DNA from: an uncultured Alphaproteobacteria bacterium
GTDB lineage: Bacteria; Pseudomonadota; Alphaproteobacteria; RF32; CAG-239
DNA: 60,211 bases
NCBI GenBank assembly: GCA_944390915.1
Contig: CALXRS010000009.1
Span: 1 to 60,211, forward strand
Reading direction: 5' to 3'
Shown: piece after piece, positions 42,541-52,354 of the stretch
How positions within the stretch are numbered: the first letter of the stretch is position 1
Layout: every line of letters starts with the position of its first letter
Program-made: the position numbers and the translations under genes
The notes under the pieces: model-generated
What the model saw: the letters and a program-made list of their open reading frames with translations, nothing else
Database searches by the model: none
Told to the model about the DNA's origin: nothing

Positions 42541-44451
42541 ATGAAAAAACTATTGATAACTTTGTTTATTCCGCTGCTGATGGTAGCCGCCTGCGGGCAG
42601 CATGGTTTTGTTGCCGCCCCCGAAGAGCCGGTGCCCGGCTACAGTCCGGATATGGTTCTTTACAACGATTGGGACAGAGCCGTCCGCGTCGACGTCGACC
42701 TGCAGAACATGTATGTGAGCACGCCGACTAAAATCGAAAAGCCGATAGATTTGTACATGGTTATGGCTTTGGCTTTGAAATATAACTATACCCGTCGGCT
42801 GATTTCTTACGAAGACAGCATTATCCGCGCGGGCAAGTCGCCGGTCAACCGCCTGCCGGAAATTGTCAGCCACGCCGGTTACATTAACGACACCAATTCG
42901 GAAATGAGTCCGGATCTGAAAGTGGCGTGGAACATGCTCGACATTTCCATGGTCTATTGCCTGAGCCGCGACAACGCTTATAAGGCAAGCGTCGCTTTTG
43001 AAGAAAGCCGCAAGGTTATCCACAACATTTTGCAGGAAACCCGTACCCTTTACTGGAAAACCCTGACCGCCCAGCGTCTGCTGCCGGTGATTGACGACAT
43101 GACCGAATATATGACGCTGGAAGTGGACGAGATGAATGCCCGCGCCCGCGATTTGGAAGAAAAGGGCGAAACACCGACGGTGGAAGAACTGGTCAAAAAA
43201 CGTCAGTATATGGAAGCCGTTAAGAATCTGGCGGCTCTCAGACGCGATTTGGAAACGGCGGAAACCCGCCTGGCCAGCCTGATGGGACTGCACCCCTCGA
43301 CCGAATACAAACTGGTCGGTTCCGAATATGGTAACTTTGACCTGCCGCGCATCCGCAATTCGCTTGCCGAACTGGAATGGCTGGCGCTGACTAACCGCCC
43401 CGAACTGCGCGAGCATGATCTGGCGGTTAATGCCGAACGGATGAAACTGGTGATTAAAGATTTCAAAGATCCGGGATTAAAGCAATATAAAAACGATCCG
43501 GAATTTTATAACCGCCTGTGGTCCAAACAGGCGCGCGAATTGGGTATGAGCGTGTTTGAAGATCCGGCCAGCCCGAATGCTCTGGATATGGAGCATCTGC
43601 GTCGCCAGCGCATGAGCGCGCTGATTTTGAGCCAGGTTTACGTGGCCTGGGCGCAATATATGTCGGCGGTGGAAGACTATCAGATTAATATGGAAATAGC
43701 CTCCACTTCCGAGAATATCGCCGAAGACTTTACCGTCAGCATCGGCAGCGGGGCGGAAAAGAGTCAGCTGGAAGCCGCCCGCGCCATCGAAGACGAAGTC
43801 AAGGCTTTCAAATCCTATGTCGATGTGCAGGAAGCTTTAGGCAACCTCTATGCCACCATCGGTCTGGACGCCATTCCGTATTACATGTTGAACGAAAAAC
43901 CCTCCAAGGTAGCTCTTTATCTGCGTGATACGCTCGAAAAATGGGAGCAGGGCAACTTTATGCCCGACAACCGTCCGTATCTGTTGAACCTGCCGGCCAA
44001 ACGTCCGCCGGTCAACCTCAGCTCGGGAACGCTGCTGCCGGATACAAAGACGGAAACGGGCAAAACCATGACCATCAAGGTCCCCGATTCGGCTTTGGCG
44101 AGGATGGATTTTGAAGGCAAGGTTATCAGCCGCGCCGGCACCATCGACGACAAGCCTCTGCCGAAATGGTTGTCTTATAACGAGGAAACACGCACTTTCT
44201 ACGGTACGCCGATGCCCGGTGATGAAGGAACGTACAATCTGAAAGTCTATTTCAGCGACGAAAAGGGCAACATTGCCTACATGACGTTCAAAATCGACGT
44301 CAAAGAAGTGTTTGTTCCCTCTTTGACCGTCAAGGGGCAGGTGGACGGCAGCACGGCCACGGTGCTGAAACGCTGTGTCGGTTCCAACTGCAAAGACGAC
44401 TATATCGTCGAGGATGCCTTAGGCAAAGACATCCGCACCACGGCGCAGTAA
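42541..44451 (+). CDS. TolC-like outer-membrane lipoprotein with Ig-like C-terminal domain
   Basis: A 636-residue protein with a lipoprotein signal (MKKLLITLFIPLLMVAACGQ, Cys18). Residues about 65-470 form the coiled, two-repeat TolC fold: LYMVMALALKYNYTRRLI, the LYWKTLTAQRLLPV helix, NLAALRRDLETAETRLASLMG and LDAIPYY. Residues about 535-600 look like a putative-Ig/cadherin-like domain (KPLPKWLSYNEETRTFYGTP, GTYNLKVYFSDEKGN). Such domains are unusual on TolC proteins. A short tail has Cys-Val-Gly-Ser-Asn-Cys. The start at 42541 matches the lipoprotein signal; an ATG 21 bases earlier is possible. Confidence 0.85.
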   Translation: MKKLLITLFIPLLMVAACGQHGFVAAPEEPVPGYSPDMVLYNDWDRAVRVDVDLQNMYVSTPTKIEKPIDLYMVMALALKYNYTRRLISYEDSIIRAGKSPVNRLPEIVSHAGYINDTNSEMSPDLKVAWNMLDISMVYCLSRDNAYKASVAFEESRKVIHNILQETRTLYWKTLTAQRLLPVIDDMTEYMTLEVDEMNARARDLEEKGETPTVEELVKKRQYMEAVKNLAALRRDLETAETRLASLMGLHPSTEYKLVGSEYGNFDLPRIRNSLAELEWLALTNRPELREHDLAVNAERMKLVIKDFKDPGLKQYKNDPEFYNRLWSKQARELGMSVFEDPASPNALDMEHLRRQRMSALILSQVYVAWAQYMSAVEDYQINMEIASTSENIAEDFTVSIGSGAEKSQLEAARAIEDEVKAFKSYVDVQEALGNLYATIGLDAIPYYMLNEKPSKVALYLRDTLEKWEQGNFMPDNRPYLLNLPAKRPPVNLSSGTLLPDTKTETGKTMTIKVPDSALARMDFEGKVISRAGTIDDKPLPKWLSYNEETRTFYGTPMPGDEGTYNLKVYFSDEKGNIAYMTFKIDVKEVFVPSLTVKGQVDGSTATVLKRCVGSNCKDDYIVEDALGKDIRTTAQ

Positions 44452-44527
44452 AACCGTTGCCGTAAACAACAAAAAAACCTCCGTTTCGGGGAACAAACCA
44501 CACGAGGCTTTCATTGCGGGGTTCTTT

Positions 44528-44554
44528 TTCCCTCTCCCCTCAAGGGAGAGGGAA
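44528..44554. terminator. Hairpin of the TTCCCTCTCCC type
   Basis: TTCCCTCTCCC / GGGAGAGGGAA with loop CTCAA and TTTTT on the plus side, between convergent genes. The same palindrome recurs at 45721-45745. Confidence 0.75.
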
Positions 44555-44604
44555 TTTTTATCATACCGAACCCGCACACCAAACTGTCCCCGTCTCTCCT
44601 ATAT

Positions 44605-45507
44605 TCAACGTTTATCGAAGAGTTTTCTGAAATAGGCGACAACTTCGCCGATGGCGGGATTGTCGGTCGCCCGGCGGCTGCTGAACAAATAAATGGTGAC
44701 GCTGCTTTCCCAGTCCAGATTATCCAGACACACAAGCGAACTGTCCGCCAGACAGACGGGGAGAATGCATATTCCGGCGCCGTTGCGAGCCGCGTCCGCA
44801 ACCTCGTGGTCGCTGTCCGAAAGATAACAGACATGGCGTGCCCTTTCCAGCAATTCAAGATAGTTTTCGTCATGATAACGACTGTAGGTTTTGCAGACAA
44901 GCCGATGGTTGTGTATCAGGTCATTCATGTCTTGCGGACGACCGTGTTTTTCAAGATAGGAGCGGGCGGCAAAAGCCTTGCAGGGAAATTGCCGAACCGT
45001 TTGCAGAACAACTTTCTCATCCGCCGGCAATATATGCGAAAGAACAATGTCCGGAGCGGCGCCTCCGCGGGCGGCGCGATCCAAAAGCACGGCCTGCAGC
45101 CGGATGTGGCCGAAACGGTTAAAAAAACAATCGATGTCGTCAATGAACAAATTGGCGCTGATGCCCGTTTCCATGCCGATGGTTACAATCTTTGCCGCAT
45201 CGTCGGAAGAATTTTTGGCGGCATATATCTCAAACAGAATATCCTGCATCCGACGAATGCGGCGGAGAATGTTTTCGCCCGCGGGCGTCAGACAACATCC
45301 GCGTTCGGAGCATATCACCAGCCGCAAGCCGAGTTCCGCCTCCAGATTGGTAATGTATTTGTTTACGGTGTCGACCGACGCGCCGATGGTTTCCGCCGTT
45401 CTGCGCTTGCTGTGACAATCATCGAGAGCGGAAAGCATAAACAGACTTTCCAAATTTTGCAAATCCCTGCGGTTCATCTTTGGTTGCGAAAATTCCCACT
45501 TACTCAA
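44605..45507 (-). CDS. LysR-family transcriptional regulator
   Basis: A 300-residue regulator. The helix-turn-helix lies at residues about 20-70 (SKRRTAETIGASVDTVNKYITNLE, then LGLRLVICSERGCCLTPAGE). An effector-binding domain follows to the end, with the hinge near 90. MNRRDLQNLESLF at residue 11 is a possible alternative start. No divergent partner gene is present; upstream is a 575-base non-coding region. The target is unknown. Confidence 0.88.
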   Translation of the reverse strand: MSKWEFSQPKMNRRDLQNLESLFMLSALDDCHSKRRTAETIGASVDTVNKYITNLEAELGLRLVICSERGCCLTPAGENILRRIRRMQDILFEIYAAKNSSDDAAKIVTIGMETGISANLFIDDIDCFFNRFGHIRLQAVLLDRAARGGAAPDIVLSHILPADEKVVLQTVRQFPCKAFAARSYLEKHGRPQDMNDLIHNHRLVCKTYSRYHDENYLELLERARHVCYLSDSDHEVADAARNGAGICILPVCLADSSLVCLDNLDWESSVTIYLFSSRRATDNPAIGEVVAYFRKLFDKR

Positions 45508-46082
45508 TTATTAATATCTATTGCAAAATAATACAACCGAATTAAAATCAGTCAACAATAAATATTAAAAAAAATTGTGTGTTATGTATTATGCAACTTA
45601 TGAGATTAAAAAAGGGAAAGCTGCCGATTTAACAACATGACTGCCAACTCAATCTCTGCTTTTTCCCCGCACGCTGCTCTCCTTTTTCCCTCTCCCTTTC
45701 CCCTGTGCGCAACCCCTTTTTTCCCTCTCCCTTGAGGGGAGAGGGGGACGCGCAGGGAAAAGCAGAGGGAAAAAAGGAGTGCGCCAGGTGCGGGCATTTA
45801 AGGGAGAGGAGAAAAATGGGGCTGCGTGCGGAGGAAGGAAAAAAATGGGGCTGCGGCTGGCGGGGCGTCTAAGAAAGGAACAATGTGTCAGCACTTAAGA
45901 AAGAGCAATTTTTGATGAAAAGACAATGGATTGTAACGCCACAATAAAACACCGGCAAAAATTTGTAACAAAATCCGAGTAACTTATCAATAAGTGTGTT
46001 TTGGGATATGACTTGTGTTTTTGGACATGACTATCGCTTATGTATATCCATTTGCGCATATCCATAGAGCAATCAGGCAACG
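45508..46082. other. Long non-coding region
   Basis: 575 bases without a credible gene. 45508-45610 is AT-rich and probably holds the LysR promoter. 45650-45830 is a long imperfect palindrome (separate entry). 45895-46082 is unique-looking sequence with short direct repeats such as ATATCCAT. The two minus-strand frames in the palindrome are low-complexity Pro/Phe/Ser/Arg products and not genes. Confidence 0.5.
45650..45830. repeat. Long imperfect inverted repeat, MITE-like
   Basis: Arms of roughly 85 bases are centred on CCCTCTCCC-TTGAG-GGGAGAGGG (45723-45745). Outward, the left arm (CTCTCCTTTTTCCCTCTCCC, CCCTGTGCGC) pairs with the right arm (GCGCAGGG, GAGGGAAAAAAGGAG). It is strongly strand-asymmetric, pyrimidine-rich then purine-rich. 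Its core matches the hairpin at 44528-44554, so the element may exist in several copies. Confidence 0.6.
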
Positions 46083-46979
46083 TTACCGGCGACCGGTTTT
46101 GTGGGCGACAATGGCTTTTTTGATTTCGTGGCTTTCGCGGTGGTTCAGCTGGCGGAACTCGTCGAGAGCGGCCGTTACCACCGCTCCGAAAATGACCACT
46201 GCCCACGACAGATACATCCAGATAAGAAAAACGGGAATGATGGCCAGAGCGCCGTAAAGGGTTTTGTAAGTGGCGTTGTTGAGGATGGCAAAGGCAAACC
46301 CCTGGCGCAAAAACCAGAACAAAACGGCCGTTACCGCCGCTCCGACGAGTGCGCTCGAAAAATTCACCTTTTTGTTGGGCACCAGCACATAGACCAGCAT
46401 CAGGCTGAAAACGGTGATAAGCGGCGGGATGAAGTGGCTGAAGAAAAACTGTCCGGTTTCGCCGTCGGCAGCCATCAGCTTTTGCAGGGTGTAGAGATAT
46501 CCGCGCATGGAAAAGGCAGTGCCGAACAGGAGCGGCCCGAGCGTAATGACCGTCCAGTAAAGGGTGATTTTGGTGGTGATGTGCCGCGGTTGCGTTACCT
46601 TGAAAATAAAGTTGAAACTGTTTTCTATCGTCGACAACAGCAAAATGGAAGTGACGGCAATACCGATGACGCCGATGGTGGTCAGCTGTCCGGCATTTTG
46701 CACGATGGAGGTGAAATATTGGCTCACTTCCTGCTCAAATTCCGGTGTTAAATGCTGAAAGAGAAAAGCCTCCAGCTGCGTGCGGATGTCGGCAAAAACG
46801 GGAAAGGCCGAAAAAATGGCGAGCCCGATGGCAAACAGGGGCACAATGGCAATCAGCGACGTATAGGCAAGCGAGGAAGCCACCCGGAAAATGGCGTCGT
46901 TTTGCGCTCTTTTTGAGAGAAAAAACAAAAAGTCCGCCAGCGGTTTGGTCTTTTCGCGGAGTAATATTTTCCATTCCAT
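46083..46979 (-). CDS. yihY: YihY/BrkB family inner-membrane protein
   Basis: A 298-residue polytopic protein, about six membrane segments. Family features are RVASSLAYTSLIAIVPLFAIGL near residue 35, LLLSTIENSFNFIF near 120, the GAAVTAVLFWFLRQGFAFAI segment and IPVFLIWMYLSWAVVIFGA. Members were once called ribonuclease BN; the actual role is unknown. I place the start at MEWKILLREK (46979) after GGGAACAAT; an ATG 21 bases earlier lacks a binding site. Divergent from fabI. Confidence 0.9.
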   Translation of the reverse strand: MEWKILLREKTKPLADFLFFLSKRAQNDAIFRVASSLAYTSLIAIVPLFAIGLAIFSAFPVFADIRTQLEAFLFQHLTPEFEQEVSQYFTSIVQNAGQLTTIGVIGIAVTSILLLSTIENSFNFIFKVTQPRHITTKITLYWTVITLGPLLFGTAFSMRGYLYTLQKLMAADGETGQFFFSHFIPPLITVFSLMLVYVLVPNKKVNFSSALVGAAVTAVLFWFLRQGFAFAILNNATYKTLYGALAIIPVFLIWMYLSWAVVIFGAVVTAALDEFRQLNHRESHEIKKAIVAHKTGRR

Positions 46980-47098
46980 AAAATTGTTCCCGTTCATCAA
47001 AAAATGTGTTTACAAATAAGAATAAATCTTATAAAAAGCTCTAAACCGTTTTTAACTATATAAATTTTATTTATCAAAATTGCAAAGGAAAAAATCAA

Positions 47099-47929
47099 AT
47101 GACGACTAACCAACTGTTAATGAGCGGGAAAAAAGGCCTGGTTATGGGGCTGGCCAACGATCGGTCTATTGCCTGGGGGATTTGCCAGGCGCTGAATGCC
47201 CAGGGTGCTCAGCTGGCCATTTCCTATCAGAACGATGTTTTGGAAAAGCGTGTTGCTCCGTTGGCAGCAGAGCTGGATATCGAACCGCTGCTGATCAAAT
47301 GCGATGTTTCCGATTCCGCAAGTGTTGAAGCCTGCTTTAAAGAGCTCGGCGAAAAATGGGGAAAAATAGATTTTGTGGTGCACGCGATCGCTTTTTCCGA
47401 CAAAAACGAGCTGAAAGGCCGCACCATTGACACGACGTTGGCCAACTTTACCAACACGATGCACATTTCCTGCTATTCGTTTATCGAAACCTGCCGCTGC
47501 GCTGCGCCGGTGATGAACGAAAACGGCTCCATCCTGACGCTGACCTACCTCGGCGCCGAACGCACTTTGCCGAACTATAACATTATGGGCGTTGCCAAAG
47601 CCGCGTTGGAAGCTGCCGTCCGCTATGCCGCCGTCGATCTCGGCAAAGACAGCATTCGCGTCAATGCCATTTCCGCCGGCCCGATTAAAACGCTGGCCGC
47701 TTCCGGTATCGGCGATTTCCGCAAAATTTTGCACTGGAACGAGCTGAATGCTCCGCTGCGCCGCAACGTTACTCAGGAAGAAGTGGGCAACATGGCTCTG
47801 GCTTTGCTGTCGCCTCTCGGTACGGCGGTCACCGGCGAAGTGTTGCACGTGGATGCCGGTTATCACATGGTGGGCATGATTAACCTGGACAACGCCAAAG
47901 AATGCGGCAAAATGCTTTCCGAGGACTAA
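47099..47929 (+). CDS. fabI: Enoyl-[acyl-carrier-protein] reductase (NADH)
   Basis: Last step of the fatty-acid elongation cycle. The 276-residue SDR-type protein has the FabI nucleotide loop GLANDRSIAWGI near the N terminus and the catalytic set Tyr150, Tyr160 and Lys167 (YLGAERTLPNYNIMGVAKAA), the Y-x6-K spacing of FabI. SAGPIKTLAASGI is the substrate-binding loop. AAAGGA precedes the ATG. Single gene with its own terminator. Confidence 0.96.
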   Translation: MTTNQLLMSGKKGLVMGLANDRSIAWGICQALNAQGAQLAISYQNDVLEKRVAPLAAELDIEPLLIKCDVSDSASVEACFKELGEKWGKIDFVVHAIAFSDKNELKGRTIDTTLANFTNTMHISCYSFIETCRCAAPVMNENGSILTLTYLGAERTLPNYNIMGVAKAALEAAVRYAAVDLGKDSIRVNAISAGPIKTLAASGIGDFRKILHWNELNAPLRRNVTQEEVGNMALALLSPLGTAVTGEVLHVDAGYHMVGMINLDNAKECGKMLSED

Positions 47930-47969
47930 AAAATACGCTTGCGTTTTGCAAGAGGTAAAATTATATTAG

Positions 47970-47991
47970 AGCCACCGCCCGGACGGTGGCT
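47970..47991 (+). terminator. Terminator after fabI
   Basis: AGCCACCG / CGGTGGCT with loop CCCGGA, followed by TTTTATT. Confidence 0.85.
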
Positions 47992-48018
47992 TTTTATTGG
48001 CAAAAACGGGAGAAAACA

Positions 48019-48306
48019 ATGGCAATAGACAGACAGACAGTCAGCAGAACGGCTTTTTTGTCGCGCTTAAAGATAGACGATGACAAAATCGACGCCGCGG
48101 AAAACGAGTTTAATAAGATTTTGAACTGGGTGGAACAGTTAAACGAAGTGAACACCGATGATGTAGCCCCCTTGACAGCGGTAAACGAAAACGCGCTTGT
48201 TTGCCGCGAAGACAAAGTAACCGAAGGCGGGCAGGCCGACGAAATTCTGGCCAACGCGCCGATGGCTGAATACGGCTATTTTGTGGTGCCGAAAGTTGTG
48301 GAATAG
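48019..48306 (+). CDS. gatC: Asp-tRNA(Asn)/Glu-tRNA(Gln) amidotransferase subunit C
   Basis: A 95-residue subunit that wraps and stabilises GatA. The pattern MAIDRQTVSRTAFLSRLKID, the central FNKILNWVEQLNEVNTDDV and C-terminal APMAEYGYFVVPKVV are typical. Start at 48019 after GGGAG. It precedes gatA by 12 bases. Confidence 0.94.
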   Translation: MAIDRQTVSRTAFLSRLKIDDDKIDAAENEFNKILNWVEQLNEVNTDDVAPLTAVNENALVCREDKVTEGGQADEILANAPMAEYGYFVVPKVVE

Positions 48307-48318
48307 GGGGAAAACAGG

Positions 48319-49776
48319 ATGGCAAAAATAACCTCGCTTACCGTTCACGAAACTTTGGACGGACTGAAAAACAAAGAGTTTACGGCGCTCGAGCTGGCAA
48401 AAGCCTATTTGGCGGCCATGGAAGAAAAACGCGCGCTCAACGCCTATGTGCTGGAAACGGCGGAAACCGCGCTGGCGCAGGCTGAAGAGTCCGCCCGCCG
48501 CTATCGGGATGGTACGGCGCGCGCGCTTGAGGGCATTCCGCTCGGCATAAAAGATCTGTTTTGTACCAAAGGGATTCGCACCACCGCCTGTTCGCATATT
48601 CTGGACGGTTTCGTACCGCCCTATGAGTCGACGGTAACGGCCAATTTGTTTGCCGCCGGTGCGGTTTGCCTCGGCAAACTCAATATGGACGAATTTGCCA
48701 TGGGCGGAAGCAACGAAACCAGTTATTACGGACCGGCCGTCAACCCCTGGCAGGAAGAGAAAAAACTTGTTCCCGGCGGGTCGTCCGGCGGTTCGGCGGC
48801 GGCCGTGGCGGCCAATATCTGCGCGGCGGCAACCGGTACCGACACCGGCGGATCCATTCGCCAGCCGGCGGCTTTCTGCGGCGTTGCCGGCATCAAACCG
48901 ACCTACGGCCGCTGTTCGCGTTACGGCATCGTGGCTTTTGCCTCTTCTCTGGATCAGGCGGGACCGATAGCCAAAGATGTCCGCGACTGCGCCTTGCTGC
49001 TCAATGTAATGGCCGGCTATGACGCCAAGGATTCCACATCCGTTAAGACGGAAACACCGGATTTCACCAAAGCCCTCGGACAAAGCGTTAAGGGGTTGAA
49101 AGTTGGTGTGCCCGCGGAATATCGCCCCACCGGGCTGAATGCTGAAATTGCCGCCTGCTGGGATAAAGGAATTAAGATTTTGCGGGAAGCCGGCGCAGAG
49201 GTGGTGGAAATATCTTTGCCGCACACCAGATACGCGCTGCCGGTTTATTATATCATCGCTCCGGCGGAAGCCTCCTCCAACCTGGCGCGCTACGACGGTC
49301 TGCGCTATGGTCTGCGGGTTCCGGGCGAGCATCTGGACAATATGTATGTCAACAGCCGCACCGCCGGTTTCGGCGTTGAGGTAAAGCGGCGGATTATGGT
49401 TGGGACTTATGTGCTTTCGGCCGGATACTATGACGCCTATTATCTCAAGGCGCAGAAAGTCCGCCGGCTGATACGCGACGATTTTGTCCGCGCTTTTAAC
49501 GATTGCGACGTCATTTTGACGCCGACTTCGCCGACGACGGCTTTTCCGATCGGCGATGCCCAGATGAAAGAAAACCCCATCAACATGTGGTTAAACGATG
49601 TGTTTACCGTTTCTGTCAATCTGGCGGGGCTGCCGGGGATGAGCCTGCCGGCCGGACTGTCCGCAAACGGATTGCCGCTCGGGTTGCAGCTTATCGGCCG
49701 CGCTTTTGACGAAGAAACCATGTTTAAGGCCGCCGCCGTGTTGGAAAAAGAAATCGGATTTGAAAGGTTGAAGTAG
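48319..49776 (+). CDS. gatA: Asp-tRNA(Asn)/Glu-tRNA(Gln) amidotransferase subunit A
   Basis: The glutaminase that releases ammonia for GatB. Amidase-signature protein, 485 residues, with the Ser-cisSer-Lys triad: Lys78 (PLGIKDLF), cis-Ser155 ([12 protein letters not shown]) and nucleophile Ser179 ([10 protein letters not shown]). GGGGAAAACAGG precedes the ATG. Its stop is two bases before the gatB start, so the subunits are made together. Confidence 0.97.
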   Translation: MAKITSLTVHETLDGLKNKEFTALELAKAYLAAMEEKRALNAYVLETAETALAQAEESARRYRDGTARALEGIPLGIKDLFCTKGIRTTACSHILDGFVPPYESTVTANLFAAGAVCLGKLNMDEFAMGGSNETSYYGPAVNPWQEEKKLVPGGSSGGSAAAVAANICAAATGTDTGGSIRQPAAFCGVAGIKPTYGRCSRYGIVAFASSLDQAGPIAKDVRDCALLLNVMAGYDAKDSTSVKTETPDFTKALGQSVKGLKVGVPAEYRPTGLNAEIAACWDKGIKILREAGAEVVEISLPHTRYALPVYYIIAPAEASSNLARYDGLRYGLRVPGEHLDNMYVNSRTAGFGVEVKRRIMVGTYVLSAGYYDAYYLKAQKVRRLIRDDFVRAFNDCDVILTPTSPTTAFPIGDAQMKENPINMWLNDVFTVSVNLAGLPGMSLPAGLSANGLPLGLQLIGRAFDEETMFKAAAVLEKEIGFERLK

Positions 49777-49778
49777 CC

Positions 49779-51227
49779 ATGATTATTACAGGAAAGGAAC
49801 ATAATTGGGAAATTGTCTGCGGGTTGGAAATCCATTGCCAGATTATTTCCGAAGCCAAAATTTTCAGCGGCGCTTCCACCCGTTTCGGTGCCGATGCCAA
49901 TGAGAACGTTTCTTTTGTCGACGCCGGTATGCCCGGCATGCTGCCCGTTTTGAACGGTTACTGCGTGCATCAGGCGGTTAAGACCGGTTTGGGGCTGAGG
50001 GCAAAAATCAATAATTATTCCGAATTTTCGCGTAAAAACTATTTTTACGCCGACATGCCGACCGGCTACCAGATTACGCAGTTTCTCTATCCGATAGTCG
50101 GCGAGGGCGTGGTAACGGTCGATTTGGACGACGGCAGCAGTAAAGACATCCGCATTGAACGGATGCATATCGAGCAGGATGCCGGCAAGTCCATTCACGA
50201 TATCGATCCCAACAAAACTTTCATCGATCTGAACCGTGCCGGCGTCGGCCTGATGGAAATCGTGACCAAGCCGGATTTTCGTTCGCCGGAAGAAGCGGGC
50301 GCTTTTTTAAGAAAACTGCGTTCGATTTTGCGCTATCTCGGAACCTGTGACGGCAATATGGACGAAGGCTCCATGCGTTGCGACATCAATGTTTCCGTGC
50401 GTCCGGAAGGCAGCGATGAGCTGCGTACGCGCTGCGAAATGAAAAACGTGAACTCGGTCAAGTTTGTCATGCAGGCTATTGAAAACGAGGCCCGCCGCCA
50501 TGTGGAAGTTTATGAAAACGGCGGCTCGATAGAGCAGGAAACCCGTCGTTTCGACCCGGCAACGGGGCTCACCAAAGCGCTGCGCAAAAAAGAATTTGCC
50601 CACGATTACCGCTATTTTCCGGAGCCTGATTTGCCGCCTCTTGTCCTTTCAGACGAATATATCCGCAAAGTGGCGGACGAACTGCCCGAGCTGCCGGATG
50701 CCAAAAAAGCCCGCTTTGTCGATAAGCTCGGACTGACGAAATATGACGCTTCGGTTATTTGCGAAAACAAAGAAGTGGCGGACTTTTTTGAAAAAGCGGC
50801 CGCCGGCCACGACGCCAAAAAGGTTGCCAACTGGCTAATGGGCGATTTCTTTGCCATGCTCAAGCGCAAAAACATCAATATCGAAGAAAGTCCCGTGACG
50901 GCGGAAAATCTCGGTGCGCTGGTGGAGCTGATTGAAAAGAACGTCATTTCCGGCAAAATTGCCAAAGATGTTTTTGAAATCATGAGCGAAACCGGCGACA
51001 GTCCGGCGAAAATCGTTGAAGAAAAGGGCTTAAAACAGGTAACGGATGCCGGCGCGATAGAAGCGATTGTCGACAGGGTTATAGCCGAAAACCAGGACAA
51101 AGTCGGCGCCTATAAAGGCGGCAAAACCGGCCTGATGGGGTGGTTTGTCGGTCAGGTTATCAAAGAGTCGAAAGGCAAGGCCAATCCGCAGGTCGTCAAC
51201 AGCCTGTTGGCGGAAAAGCTGAATTAA
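49779..51227 (+). CDS. gatB: Asp-tRNA(Asn)/Glu-tRNA(Gln) amidotransferase subunit B
   Basis: The tRNA-binding, kinase-like subunit that activates and transamidates misacylated tRNA. The 482-residue protein has [13 protein letters not shown] at the N terminus, the [13 protein letters not shown] loop and [12 protein letters not shown] motif of the GatB/GatE cradle. A C-terminal YqeY-like tail ([34 protein letters not shown]) follows. Presence of gatCAB suggests Gln-tRNA and possibly Asn-tRNA are made indirectly. Confidence 0.97.
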   Translation: MIITGKEHNWEIVCGLEIHCQIISEAKIFSGASTRFGADANENVSFVDAGMPGMLPVLNGYCVHQAVKTGLGLRAKINNYSEFSRKNYFYADMPTGYQITQFLYPIVGEGVVTVDLDDGSSKDIRIERMHIEQDAGKSIHDIDPNKTFIDLNRAGVGLMEIVTKPDFRSPEEAGAFLRKLRSILRYLGTCDGNMDEGSMRCDINVSVRPEGSDELRTRCEMKNVNSVKFVMQAIENEARRHVEVYENGGSIEQETRRFDPATGLTKALRKKEFAHDYRYFPEPDLPPLVLSDEYIRKVADELPELPDAKKARFVDKLGLTKYDASVICENKEVADFFEKAAAGHDAKKVANWLMGDFFAMLKRKNINIEESPVTAENLGALVELIEKNVISGKIAKDVFEIMSETGDSPAKIVEEKGLKQVTDAGAIEAIVDRVIAENQDKVGAYKGGKTGLMGWFVGQVIKESKGKANPQVVNSLLAEKLN

Positions 51228-51256
51228 AAAATCCTAACAATCGGAGCGGTTGTCCC

Positions 51257-51296
51257 ATCGGTTTTCTTGCCGTCCGGAAAGAAAACCGATTTTTGT
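51257..51296 (+). terminator. Terminator of the gatCAB operon
   Basis: ATCGGTTTTCTT / AAGAAAACCGAT with a ten-base loop, then TTTTTGT. Confidence 0.85.
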
Positions 51297-51359
51297 ATTG
51301 AAAAAAATAAAAAAAAGATATATTCTGATAGGAGTTACGAATTTTTAACAAATTAACAA

Positions 51360-52265
51360 ATGAAAAAAATTATTCTGTTTAATGAGAAAGAAAAAGAAGC
51401 TTATTTCCTGGAACAAGAAAGAATTGTTCCTGCCGGATGCGGAAAAGTTATGCTCCCCAGATGGAAAGATATCGTCTATCAGGTGGACAGTGATTTGTTT
51501 TTGCGCGGAAAAGACAATTCGTTTCGGAGGCTTGGCGCCAATGGACGAATGTTCTGTTTTGCCGAAAACATGCCCCAAAATCCGCAAAATTCGCAAGTGT
51601 TCATGAAAGATGACAAAGCTTACTTTGCGGATAGAACCGGTATGACGGAAATTTCCCCAAAAAATGCCGCTCTCTGGAACAAGCTTTATGCTTCGGCAAA
51701 AGAAGAAATATCCGCGGACAACGCCTTCGCTCTGGAAAACGATCGGCGAATACGGGTGTTCGTTGTGGATAAGGAAAATTCTCGCGCGGTTGCTTTTCCC
51801 GTTGTCAAATCCTGCAGCGGCAACAGCTTTGTATACCGCGGGCGCGCTTATGTCGTTTGCAACAGGCGGATAGAAAGGGTTCCCTTCCGTCTTTATGCCG
51901 CGGGAAAAAATTGTCTGTTGCTCGGTGTGGAAAAGGACGTTTATGGTATGGAAAAAGACGTCTATGTCTTTACTGCCGAAGGTTTTTCTTTTTTGGGCAA
52001 CAGCCCTTGTTTTCTGGAGGAAAATCGGCTGATTACCGTGCACAGCGACCAAAGCGTGAAATGCTACCAGCTGTGCGACGGCAAACTCAGGCTTTTGTGT
52101 TCCTATCCTGAGGCAAACGCGGAAGCGGAAATTCAGGGTCGGTATATGGTGGTGTATTATTTTAAGGACGAAAACCACTCACGAGCAAACGTGCTGCGGC
52201 GAAGAGTTTTTCGTACGGGGGAGACCGGTTTGTTTTACGAAATATGGTCGCCCGAAAAAATGTAA
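51360..52265 (+). CDS. Unrecognised 301-residue protein
   Basis: Starts MKKIILFNEKEKEAYFLEQE. It is made of short beta-strand repeats separated by charged turns, with an internal near-repeat VEKDVYGMEKDVYVF, suggesting a beta-propeller-like or repeat fold; no known motif. No signal peptide. The ATG has no Shine-Dalgarno site: the leader is AT-rich (TTTTTAACAAATTAACAA) with AGGAG about 26 bases upstream. Own terminator follows. Function unknown. Confidence 0.7.
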   Translation: MKKIILFNEKEKEAYFLEQERIVPAGCGKVMLPRWKDIVYQVDSDLFLRGKDNSFRRLGANGRMFCFAENMPQNPQNSQVFMKDDKAYFADRTGMTEISPKNAALWNKLYASAKEEISADNAFALENDRRIRVFVVDKENSRAVAFPVVKSCSGNSFVYRGRAYVVCNRRIERVPFRLYAAGKNCLLLGVEKDVYGMEKDVYVFTAEGFSFLGNSPCFLEENRLITVHSDQSVKCYQLCDGKLRLLCSYPEANAEAEIQGRYMVVYYFKDENHSRANVLRRRVFRTGETGLFYEIWSPEKM

Positions 52266-52300
52266 CCCACGGAAAAGCTTTTGGAAAATTCATGCACAAG

Positions 52301-52338
52301 AAAATACTCTCTGAAGCTTTGGCTTCAGAGAGTATTTT
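52301..52338. terminator. Bidirectional terminator
   Basis: A 17-base stem AAAATACTCTCTGAAGC / GCTTCAGAGAGTATTTT between the unknown gene and ptsN. Confidence 0.9.
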
Positions 52339-52354
52339 TTATTGCCCGAGTAAA

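Noticed and set aside
45606..45894. Two overlapping minus-strand frames in the long palindrome
   Set aside because: They translate the inverted repeat itself into low-complexity Pro/Phe/Arg sequence.
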